Positions 48,298 to 54,673 of a stretch of DNA of 54,673 bases are shown in pieces. The translations under genes and the position numbers were made by a program. Numbering within the stretch: position 1 is the stretch's first letter; each line of letters begins with the position of its first letter. Source of the stretch: Pseudoxanthomonas sp. (lineage in GTDB: Bacteria > Pseudomonadota > Gammaproteobacteria > Xanthomonadales > Xanthomonadaceae); the NCBI RefSeq assembly GCF_002863005.1, contig NZ_PKDG01000038.1, forward strand, positions 1-54,673, written 5' to 3'. Below the pieces are notes generated by a model, which was given only the letters and a program-made list of their open reading frames with translations, was not told the origin of the DNA and made no database searches.

Positions 48298-50661
48298 ATG
48301 CGGGGCATATGGGAAAGGCTGCGGCTGTGCTGGGCGTTGCCCCGTGCGGACGAGGAAGCGAACCGGGTGTTGCTGGGACGGCAGCTGCGCGCGCTGTTCC
48401 GCGTCGTGCCCTGGTACGTGGCGTCGAATTTCTACACGGCAGGCGGTGTGCTGTGGGTCATGTGGCCTTTCATCGATGCGCGTGGCGCGTGGCCCTGGTT
48501 CGCATGCTTCACCGCCACCCATCTCGGGTGGGGCTGGCATGCCGTCGTTTGCGCGCGACGTGCGCAGCGTGCCGGCGAAGCATCACTGCGACACCGTGAC
48601 CTGCACGTGGGCGTGCTCTGGTGCGCCCTGTGCGCGCTGGCGTGCGGGTCGGGCATCTATCTGGGGGCGCCGCTCGCCGGCAGCGACGGCAGTCGCCTGC
48701 TGCTCAGTGCCTACACGCCGGGGCTGATCGCGACGGGCGTGCTGGCGGGCATCACCATGCCCATCGTGTCCTTCACCTGGATGTCGATCCTGACCGTGTC
48801 GGCCTGCCTGATGGTGGTGCGGCTCGATTTCCTCGCGCAGGGCACGACGGTCACGCTGCTGTGCTGTTACGCCGTGATGCTGTCGATCGCATTGCTGTTC
48901 GCCTCGCACCTGTTCGTGCGCCGCGTGGAAGCCGAGCTGGCCGCGGACCGGCAGGGGCAGATCGTGGGCCTGTTGCTGCGCGACTTCGAAAGCAAGGCCA
49001 ACGACTGGCTGTGGGAAAGCGACCGCGAAGGTGTCCTGACCCGCGCGGGCCATCGCCTGGTGCACCTGCTGGGGCGGGGCCAGGCCGAGCTGGTCGGTCA
49101 GCGGCTCGACGGCCTGTTCGCGCAGCAGCGACTGGTGGCGGTGCAGGGCGACGGAAACAGCATCGGTCCCGACGCACTGCGGTCGCGCCTGCGAACGGGG
49201 GCGGCGTTCACCGGGGTAGTGATGGAAGCCACGATCGAGGGCCGGCCGCGCAGCTGGATGCTCAGCGCGAAACCCTTGTGCGCACCCGATGGCGAGTGGG
49301 TGGGATGGCGCGGCGTCGGCTGCGACGTTTCCGATGCCCGCCTGCGGGAAGCCGAGTCGCTCGCGCGGGAACGGCACCTGCATCATCTCGCCCACCACGA
49401 TCCGCTGACAGGCCTGCCCAACCGGCGTGCGTTCCTGGCGGCGCTGAAGAAGGAGCGCAGCGGACCGCATGCCGTCGCGATGATCGACCTGGACAACTTC
49501 AAGACGATCAACGACAGCCTGGGGCACACCACGGGCGACCAGGTGCTGTGCATCGTGGCAGGGTGCCTGCGGCAGGTGTGCCGTCAGGGCGACCTGCTGG
49601 CGCGGCTGGGCGGGGACGAGTTCGCCATGCTCCTGCGCGGCCTGCCCGTGCAGGGTGCGGAAGACGAAGTGCATGCGCGCCTGTCGCCGGTGCTCGACAT
49701 GCTCAGGATCCCGGAACAGATCGCGGATTACCGGGTCGACGTGCGCGCCAGCATCGGCGCCTCGCAGCCGACCGATGCGGCCGACAGCGGGGAGCTGCTG
49801 CGCCAGGCGGACAACGCCCTGTATGCGGCCAAGCGCGAGGGGCGCGACATGCTGCGGCACTATTCGCCGCGGATGAGCGAGCGGCTGCAGGAGCGGCTGG
49901 CCATGGTCAGCGACCTGGCGATGGCCGCACATGCTGGCCAGCTCGAACTGGACTACATGCCGGTGCTGGCGGCCGACGACCAGCGCATCCGCGGCTACGA
50001 GGCCCTGTTGCGCTGGCGGCACCCGTTGCATGGGCGCATCGCCCCGATGGACTTCATCCCGGCGGCGGAGGAATCCGGACTGATCCTCCCGATCGGTCTA
50101 TGGCTCCTGGAGCGTGCCTGCCGCGACGCGATGTGCTGGAGCGCGGACACCACGCTGGCGGTCAACGTTTCCCCGGTCCAGCTGGCGTCTCCGACGCTGG
50201 TGGAGTCGGTGCTGGACATCCTGCACCGGGTCGGCATGGCGCCTGGCCGGCTTGAGCTGGAGATCACCGAATCGGTGCTGGCGCGCGACCCCGCCGCGGC
50301 ACGCCATGTGCTCGAGCGGCTGCGTGCAGCGGGCATCCGCATCTCCATCGACGATTTCGGCGTTGGTTACTCGTCGATGGCGCAGCTGCGCGAGCTGCCG
50401 TTCGACAGCATCAAGCTGGACAAATCGTTCGCCGCCGCGCTGCTGAAGGACGGCGCACGCCACATGACCACGTCGATCATCGCGTCGGTGATCCAGCTGG
50501 CCGGCGCCATGCGGCTCACCGTGACGGCGGAAGGCGTGGAAACACTGCGGCAGTTCGAGCTGCTGCGCGCGCTGGGATGCACCCAGGTCCAGGGATACCT
50601 GTTCGGTCCGCCTGGTCCGATCGTCGCAGGGCCGCCCGTACCGCAGGCTCCCGCGGAGTGA
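48298..50661 (+). CDS. Membrane GGDEF-EAL c-di-GMP turnover protein with PAS-like domain
   Basis: A 787-residue protein. About six helices fill residues 35-208, a PAS-like domain 225-345, a GGDEF domain with intact GGDEF (438-442) and inhibitory-site RxxD (429-432), and an EAL domain with EAL (568-570), ITES, DDFG (685-688) and EGVE (745-748). Both activities look intact, so it could make or degrade c-di-GMP according to signal. agggaga precedes ATG 48298. This contrasts with the degenerate GGDEF/EAL protein at 18752-20653. Confidence 0.92.
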   Translation: MRGIWERLRLCWALPRADEEANRVLLGRQLRALFRVVPWYVASNFYTAGGVLWVMWPFIDARGAWPWFACFTATHLGWGWHAVVCARRAQRAGEASLRHRDLHVGVLWCALCALACGSGIYLGAPLAGSDGSRLLLSAYTPGLIATGVLAGITMPIVSFTWMSILTVSACLMVVRLDFLAQGTTVTLLCCYAVMLSIALLFASHLFVRRVEAELAADRQGQIVGLLLRDFESKANDWLWESDREGVLTRAGHRLVHLLGRGQAELVGQRLDGLFAQQRLVAVQGDGNSIGPDALRSRLRTGAAFTGVVMEATIEGRPRSWMLSAKPLCAPDGEWVGWRGVGCDVSDARLREAESLARERHLHHLAHHDPLTGLPNRRAFLAALKKERSGPHAVAMIDLDNFKTINDSLGHTTGDQVLCIVAGCLRQVCRQGDLLARLGGDEFAMLLRGLPVQGAEDEVHARLSPVLDMLRIPEQIADYRVDVRASIGASQPTDAADSGELLRQADNALYAAKREGRDMLRHYSPRMSERLQERLAMVSDLAMAAHAGQLELDYMPVLAADDQRIRGYEALLRWRHPLHGRIAPMDFIPAAEESGLILPIGLWLLERACRDAMCWSADTTLAVNVSPVQLASPTLVESVLDILHRVGMAPGRLELEITESVLARDPAAARHVLERLRAAGIRISIDDFGVGYSSMAQLRELPFDSIKLDKSFAAALLKDGARHMTTSIIASVIQLAGAMRLTVTAEGVETLRQFELLRALGCTQVQGYLFGPPGPIVAGPPVPQAPAE

Positions 50662-50755
50662 CTTCCGGCAGGTGCAGGTGGTGACGGCTGGCAACTGATT
50701 CCGTGCGAGGCGACAACGACACTGGCCACACGTCCCCTCGCTACCGGAGCCCGCC

Positions 50756-51184
50756 ATGAACTGCATTGCCCGTCGCACGCTGTGCCTGTCCACCCTGCTG
50801 GTCGCCGCCGTCCTGCCCGCGCATGCGGCCGACCTGACCGTCGTGCTGCGCGACGTGCGCGCGCAGACGGGCGTGATCAAGGTAGCGGTCGTCGATTCCC
50901 AGGCCGGCTGGGATGGCCAGGCCAAGCCGGTACAGGCCGACGGCGCGCCACCGCGCGGCGACACCGCCACGTTCGTATTCAAGGGCCTGGCGCCGGGCGC
51001 CTACGCCGTGCTGGTGACCCACGACGAAAACGGCAACGGCAAGCTCGACAGCAACATGATCGGCATGCCGGTCGAAGCGTACGGCTTCAGCAACAACCCG
51101 CGCGTGATGCGCAAGCCGACCTGGGACGAAGCGCGCATCGCCATCGGCACGCAGGACGCCGCCATCGACATCGCGCTGCGCTGA
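50756..51184 (+). CDS. Exported DUF2141-family protein
   Basis: A 142-residue protein with a signal peptide (cleavage after PAHA) and the DUF2141 features VFKGLAPGAYAVLVTHDENGN and the GKLDSNMIGMPVEAYGFSNN block. It is predicted to be periplasmic and beta-rich. Family members often neighbour carotenoid or lipid genes; here the next gene, 11 bp on, encodes a carotenoid oxygenase, so a shared task is likely though undefined. Confidence 0.88.
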   Translation: MNCIARRTLCLSTLLVAAVLPAHAADLTVVLRDVRAQTGVIKVAVVDSQAGWDGQAKPVQADGAPPRGDTATFVFKGLAPGAYAVLVTHDENGNGKLDSNMIGMPVEAYGFSNNPRVMRKPTWDEARIAIGTQDAAIDIALR

Positions 51185-51195
51185 GGACCCAGGCC

Positions 51196-52722
51196 ATGGA
51201 TCGCCGCCGTTTCCTGCGCAATCTCCTTTCCGGCGCGACAGCGCTGGCCATCGCGCCCGCGTTCCTGCGTGGCGAAGAAGCCTTCGCCGGCGACCCTGCC
51301 CGCTTCGCCGCCGCCCTGCGCGAGCAGCCGTGGCTGGCCGGCTGGACCTCCGTGCAGTCCGAAACGCTCGGGCCTGCCACCGTGCAGATCGAGGGACGTC
51401 TGCCTGCGGGCTTCGCCGGCACGCTGTATCGCAACGGACCCGCCTGGACCGAGCGCGCGGGCTTCCGCTACGAACACTGGTTCGATGGCGACGGCATGGT
51501 GCACGGCTGGCGATTCGACGGCGACGGCACGTTGCGCCACCATGCGCGCATGGTCGCCACGCCCAAGTTCACCCGCGAGCAGAAGGCAGGCCGCTTCCTC
51601 TATCCCGTCGCGGGCACGTCCATCCCGGACATGCAGCCGATCCGAAACAACGACGATGCGAACACCGCCAACACCTCCGTGACGATGATCGATGGGCGCC
51701 TGTTCGCGCTGTCCGAAGCGGGATCGGCGTTCGAACTGGATCCGGACGATCTGACGACGCTGGGCCCCGTGACCTGGCGCCCGGACCTGGCGGCGATACC
51801 GTTCTCGGCCCATCCGCTGAAGGATCGCGACGGCTCGTCGTGGAACTTCGGCTCCATCGCGATGATGGGCGGCAACGGCCTGGTGGTCTGGCACATCGGC
51901 CGCGACGGGACGCTGGCGTCGGCCGATGTGCTGGAGACGCCGGTGCCGGGTTACCTGCACAGCTTCGCGATGACCGATCGGCATCTGGTGTTCGCGCTCA
52001 TCCCGTTCCGGTATCTCGAAGGCAAGGGTGCGTTTTTCGAGCGCCTGCGCTTTCGGTCCGACCAGCCGCTGCGCATCGCCGTCGTCGACAAGGCCACGCC
52101 GTCGCAGGCGCGCTGGTTCGAGGCCGACTTCGCCGCCATCTACCATTTCGGCGACGCGCGCGAGCACAAGGGCCGCATCACGGTCCGCGCAGTGCAGCAC
52201 CTCGACCTGGAAGAAGCGCGCTCGCCCATGAAGGCCGCCATGAACGGGAATGCACGGGGCGATGCGCACGGCGGCAAGGGTCCGCTGCGTGAGCTGGTGC
52301 TGGACCTGCGCACCGGCAAGGCGCACTGGCAGGACACCGGCATCGTGGGCATCGAGTTCCCCGTGTTCGATCCGCGGACGCCCTCGCGGGACGCCGCGCG
52401 TCTGTATGCCCCGATCCACGCCGACGGATCCACCGCGCCGTACTTCAGTCGCATCGGTGCGTTCGATCTCGCACGCAACCGGCGCCAGGCGCACGACTAC
52501 GGTCGCGACGTGCTGGTCGAAGAACACCTGTTCGTCCCGCGCCCCGGCAGCACGCGTCCCGACGACGGCTGGCTGGTCGGCACCCTGCTCGACGCGGCGA
52601 AAGGCCGCAGCGGCATCGCCGTACTCGATGCGCGGCGGGTCGAAGGCGGTCCGCTGGCGCAGGCATGGCTGCCGTACACGGTGCCGCTCGGCTTCCACGG
52701 TCATTTCGCCGCAGCGCTTTGA
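51196..52722 (+). CDS. Tat-exported carotenoid cleavage oxygenase family protein
   Basis: A 508-residue seven-bladed propeller non-haem iron enzyme. The four Fe(II) His ligands are probably His206 (FSAHP), His255 (YLHSFAMT), His317 (YHFGDA) and His501 (GFHGHF). The WFDGDGMVHGW block is a family mark. The N-terminus MDRRRFLRNLLSGATAL is a twin-arginine signal, so the enzyme should act outside the cytoplasm. The substrate may be a xanthomonad pigment, a carotenoid or a stilbene-like aromatic. ATG 51196 gives the signal. Confidence 0.88.
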   Translation: MDRRRFLRNLLSGATALAIAPAFLRGEEAFAGDPARFAAALREQPWLAGWTSVQSETLGPATVQIEGRLPAGFAGTLYRNGPAWTERAGFRYEHWFDGDGMVHGWRFDGDGTLRHHARMVATPKFTREQKAGRFLYPVAGTSIPDMQPIRNNDDANTANTSVTMIDGRLFALSEAGSAFELDPDDLTTLGPVTWRPDLAAIPFSAHPLKDRDGSSWNFGSIAMMGGNGLVVWHIGRDGTLASADVLETPVPGYLHSFAMTDRHLVFALIPFRYLEGKGAFFERLRFRSDQPLRIAVVDKATPSQARWFEADFAAIYHFGDAREHKGRITVRAVQHLDLEEARSPMKAAMNGNARGDAHGGKGPLRELVLDLRTGKAHWQDTGIVGIEFPVFDPRTPSRDAARLYAPIHADGSTAPYFSRIGAFDLARNRRQAHDYGRDVLVEEHLFVPRPGSTRPDDGWLVGTLLDAAKGRSGIAVLDARRVEGGPLAQAWLPYTVPLGFHGHFAAAL

Positions 52723-52907
52723 TCCTTGGGCCGGGCGCGGAGGCGGCGTCCCGTGCGGATGGAAGGGCACCCCGACGCACCGCAGGCCGGCGCTGGCTCG
52801 CACGCTCAGCATTCGCGCGCGCCCGACCCGCGCGCCCTGTTCAGGTAAATGGAGTGAAGAACGTAACCGAAATTCTCTTTGCTCACCTGAGAATTGGTCT
52901 GATATCG

Positions 52908-53098
52908 GTAACACGCCGCAACGGCGAGGGTTTTGCTCGCATTCATATATGTGACATCACGTCGCGAAAGGGTGAACCCGCGGGTTCTGTTTTGCAGTGC
53001 AGCGTGCAACACCCGTAACACGCCCTTCACGATGGCCCCGCATCCCGACGTGGGGGAGGGAGCAAGCCCGCAATGGCCTAGCCGTTGCGGGCTTTTTT
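52908..53098 (+). ncRNA. Candidate intergenic small RNA
   Basis: A weak promoter (TTGCTC 52879-52884, GATATC 52901-52906, spacing 16) and the strong terminator at 53064-53098 delimit a possible transcript of about 190 nt between the carotenoid oxygenase and lipA genes. It contains the 52974-52987 palindrome and a C/G-rich segment near 53028-53060. The terminator is 340 bp past the nearest coding end, which is long for that gene. No known RNA family is recognised. Confidence 0.3.
53064..53098 (+). terminator. Strong Rho-independent terminator before lipA
   Basis: AGCCCGCAA (53065-53073) pairs with TTGCGGGCT (53085-53093). The stem continues inward through a T-G pair and GGC/GCC around a 3-nt cta loop. 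Six T follow (53093-53098). It works on the plus strand only. Confidence 0.9.
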
Positions 53099-53273
53099 AT
53101 TCCCGCGCCGCAGGCATCAGGAACCGGGGCCAGGAGAGTAAATCGCCGGCCCGAGCTGCGCGGCCGCAGCCCCCGGCGCTCCCTGACCCGGCAGCGTCGC
53201 CCAGCGCCTTTCCCGTACCCGAGAGGCTTGCGGCGGGCCGGGGCCGGCCGGTGAAAGCGGCTAGAATGACCTC

Positions 53274-54290
53274 ATGGCCGATACCCCCGCTCGCGTGATT
53301 CCCCTCCAGGTCGTCAGTTCCGTTCCCGCACCGCTGGAAACGGGCGCCAAGCAACTCGGCAACGACAAGATCGGGCGTTCGCCGGTGCAGTTCGCCGATG
53401 CGCCCGTGTTGCGCAAGCCGTCGTGGATCCGCGTGCGCATCCCGTCCGATGGTTCGGTGGCCAAGCTCAAGGCCAAGCTGCGCGAAAACCGCCTCGTCAC
53501 GGTGTGCGAGGAGGCCAGCTGCCCGAACATCCACGAGTGCTTCGGCCACGGCACCGCCACCTTCATGATCCTCGGCGAGGTCTGCACGCGGCGCTGCTCG
53601 TTCTGCGATGTCGCCCATGGCCGGCCCAAGCCGCCGGATGCGTCCGAGCCGCTGAGCCTGGCCAACACGGTCGCCGACATGGGCCTGAAGTACGTCGTGG
53701 TGACCAGCGTCGACCGCGACGACCTGCGCGACGGCGGCGCCCAGCACTTCGTCGACTGCATTACGGCCATCCGCGAGCATTCGCCGGCGACCCGTATCGA
53801 GATCCTGACCCCGGACTTCCGTGGCAAGGGCCGCATGGACCGCGCGCTGGAGATCCTGGCGGTCAACCCGCCGGACGTGTTCAACCACAACATCGAAACC
53901 GTACCGGACCTGTATCCGAACGTCCGCCCCGGCGCCGACTACCAGTGGTCGCTGACCCTGCTGCAGCGCTTCAAGCAGCAGCACCCGCACCTGCCGACCA
54001 AGAGCGGCATCATGCTGGGGCTGGGCGAGACCATGGAGCAGGTCCAGGGCACGCTGCGCGACCTGCGCGCGCACGACGTCGACATGGTCACGATCGGCCA
54101 GTACCTGCAGCCGACGCCGCACCACCATCCGGTGCTGCGTTACTGGACGCCCGAGGAGTTCAAGGCCCTCGAGGACTACGGCATGGCGCTGGGCTTCAGC
54201 CACGTCGCGTCAGGACCGCTGGTGCGTTCCTCGTACCACGCCGACCAGCAGGCGGCGCAGGCCGCCTTCACCGCACAGCACGCGGGCTGA
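53274..54290 (+). CDS. lipA: Lipoyl synthase LipA
   Basis: A 338-residue radical-SAM enzyme inserting two sulfurs into octanoyl-lipoyl domains. The auxiliary cluster motif is Cys78, Cys83, Cys89 (CX4CX5C), the radical-SAM motif is Cys104, Cys108, Cys111 (CX3CX2C), and the C-terminal RSSYHA supplies the Ser ligand. A TAGAAT -10-like sequence at 53262-53267 just upstream suggests a very short leader. lipB, often next to lipA, is not present in the window. Confidence 0.97.
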   Translation: MADTPARVIPLQVVSSVPAPLETGAKQLGNDKIGRSPVQFADAPVLRKPSWIRVRIPSDGSVAKLKAKLRENRLVTVCEEASCPNIHECFGHGTATFMILGEVCTRRCSFCDVAHGRPKPPDASEPLSLANTVADMGLKYVVVTSVDRDDLRDGGAQHFVDCITAIREHSPATRIEILTPDFRGKGRMDRALEILAVNPPDVFNHNIETVPDLYPNVRPGADYQWSLTLLQRFKQQHPHLPTKSGIMLGLGETMEQVQGTLRDLRAHDVDMVTIGQYLQPTPHHHPVLRYWTPEEFKALEDYGMALGFSHVASGPLVRSSYHADQQAAQAAFTAQHAG

Positions 54291-54495
54291 ACGCGTCGGC
54301 GCGGTCGCCGTCGCGCCGCAGAGAAGCCTGTCCGCATCGTGGGCGACCGGAGCACGGGCGCGGTTCACCTTTTCCTACGCCACCGCCTTTAGGCTGCCGA
54401 AAGGCAGATGACAAGGCGCGCAACTTTGTGCACTGTCTTCGTGTCGAAACCGACCTACGTTCCGCCTGACGGGCCCCCGGGGCCATGAGTACGCA

Positions 54496-54673
54496 ATGAC
54501 ACTGAAGAAAGTCCCCCTCCTGCTGCTGGCCCTGGCTCTGTCGACCCCGTTGGCGCTGCTCGCGCGCGGCGATGGGGGTGCGATCGCGGTGGCGCCGACC
54601 GCCGACCAGGCCAGCACGTCGAAGCTGGTGTACGGCCTGCTGTCCGACAGCCGTTACGCGTATCGTCCGCGCC
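54496..54673 (+). CDS. prc: N-terminus of a tail-specific (Prc/Tsp) protease, cut by window edge
   Basis: 59 codons from ATG 54496 with no stop. A signal peptide (KKVPLLLLALALSTPLALLA) is followed by ASTSKLVYGLLSDSRYAYRP, which resembles the start of the mature Prc/Tsp carboxy-terminal processing protease of xanthomonads. The PDZ and Ser/Lys catalytic parts lie beyond the edge, so the call rests on the N-terminus only. Confidence 0.6.
   Translation, partial: MTLKKVPLLLLALALSTPLALLARGDGGAIAVAPTADQASTSKLVYGLLSDSRYAYRPR

Larger units (their letters stand above)
52723..53273. other. 551-bp gap with no supported gene
   Basis: No reading frame here has a convincing start and family. About 52850-53000 is less GC-rich than the surroundings, with AT stretches such as attcatatatgtg. 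It holds a perfect 14-bp palindrome GAACCCGCGGGTTC (52974-52987) followed by tgtttt, the sequence GTGACATCAC (52951-52960), and a strong terminator at 53064-53098. The rest (53100-53273) shows nothing I can name. Confidence 0.7.

Noticed and set aside
52854..53018. Possible 55-codon small protein from GTG 52854
   Set aside because: Weak ribosome site, no recognisable pattern, and the interval better fits a non-coding transcript; kept only as a possibility.

Overview
The window is high-GC gammaproteobacterial chromosome, most likely from the Xanthomonadaceae (Lysobacteraceae). Pseudoxanthomonas is my best guess and is an inference from gene order and protein style, not a database match. The order prmA - DUF3426 - fis - purH - purD, then accC - accB - aroQ - tlpA-like - dsbD - cutA, next to groES - groEL, fits that family. 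ATGA, GTGA and TGATG stop/start overlaps are common. I see no insertion sequence, phage module or CRISPR array.

Layout. 1-1802: the end of a secreted-enzyme gene and a vSGLT-type Na+/sugar symporter. 1882-8351: a tightly overlapping operon of a thermostable-hemolysin-family protein, an acyl-AMP ligase, a haem-oxygenase-like diiron enzyme, a short-chain dehydrogenase, an exported TPR protein and a two-component system. It is preceded by four PmrA-box-like half-sites at an exact 11-bp period. This is the best candidate here for an undescribed biosynthetic system with its own regulator. 8369-11254 (minus): an arsenic operon arsR-arsI-arsC-arsC-aqpS-arsN2. 11509-13307: moeA-mobA. 13567-14421: an orphan outer-membrane beta-barrel gene. 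14624-14742 (minus): tRNA-Met with its promoter and terminator. 14817-16287: rppH, Fur-controlled bfd, bfr. 16254-20653 (minus): a hybrid histidine kinase and a degenerate GGDEF/EAL (FimX-like) protein. 20736-25704: a DUF4126 protein, then an operon of two paralogous membrane coiled-coil genes flanking a bactofilin, followed by erpA, nudC and ampE. 25721-28809 (minus): DUF2752, two CD225/dispanin proteins and an LplT-PlsC fusion. 28955-30061: an old-yellow-enzyme reductase.

30066-35783 (minus) is the prmA-fis-purH-purD block. 35919-37210 holds two unrecognised envelope genes. 37299-43077 (minus) is the accC to cutA block, with a DsbD whose N-terminal alpha domain is duplicated. 43140-45409 is groESL with a CIRCE operator and a sigma-32-like promoter. 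45416-46729 (minus) is a Tat-exported class V aminotransferase. 46932-48155 is a DAHP synthase gene behind a complete attenuator: the leader peptide carries consecutive Phe, Trp, Phe, Trp, Tyr, Tyr codons, with mutually exclusive antiterminator and terminator. 48298-52722 encodes an active-looking GGDEF-EAL protein, a DUF2141 protein and a Tat-exported carotenoid oxygenase. 52723-53273 is a non-coding gap ending in a strong orphan terminator. lipA and the start of a Prc/Tsp protease gene close the window.

Together the window mixes housekeeping (purines, fatty-acid precursor, shikimate, lipoate, chaperonin, Fe-S assembly), envelope and c-di-GMP signalling, metal and iron handling, and one accessory biosynthetic operon. 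All calls come from reading the sequence and remembered family knowledge; no searches were run.
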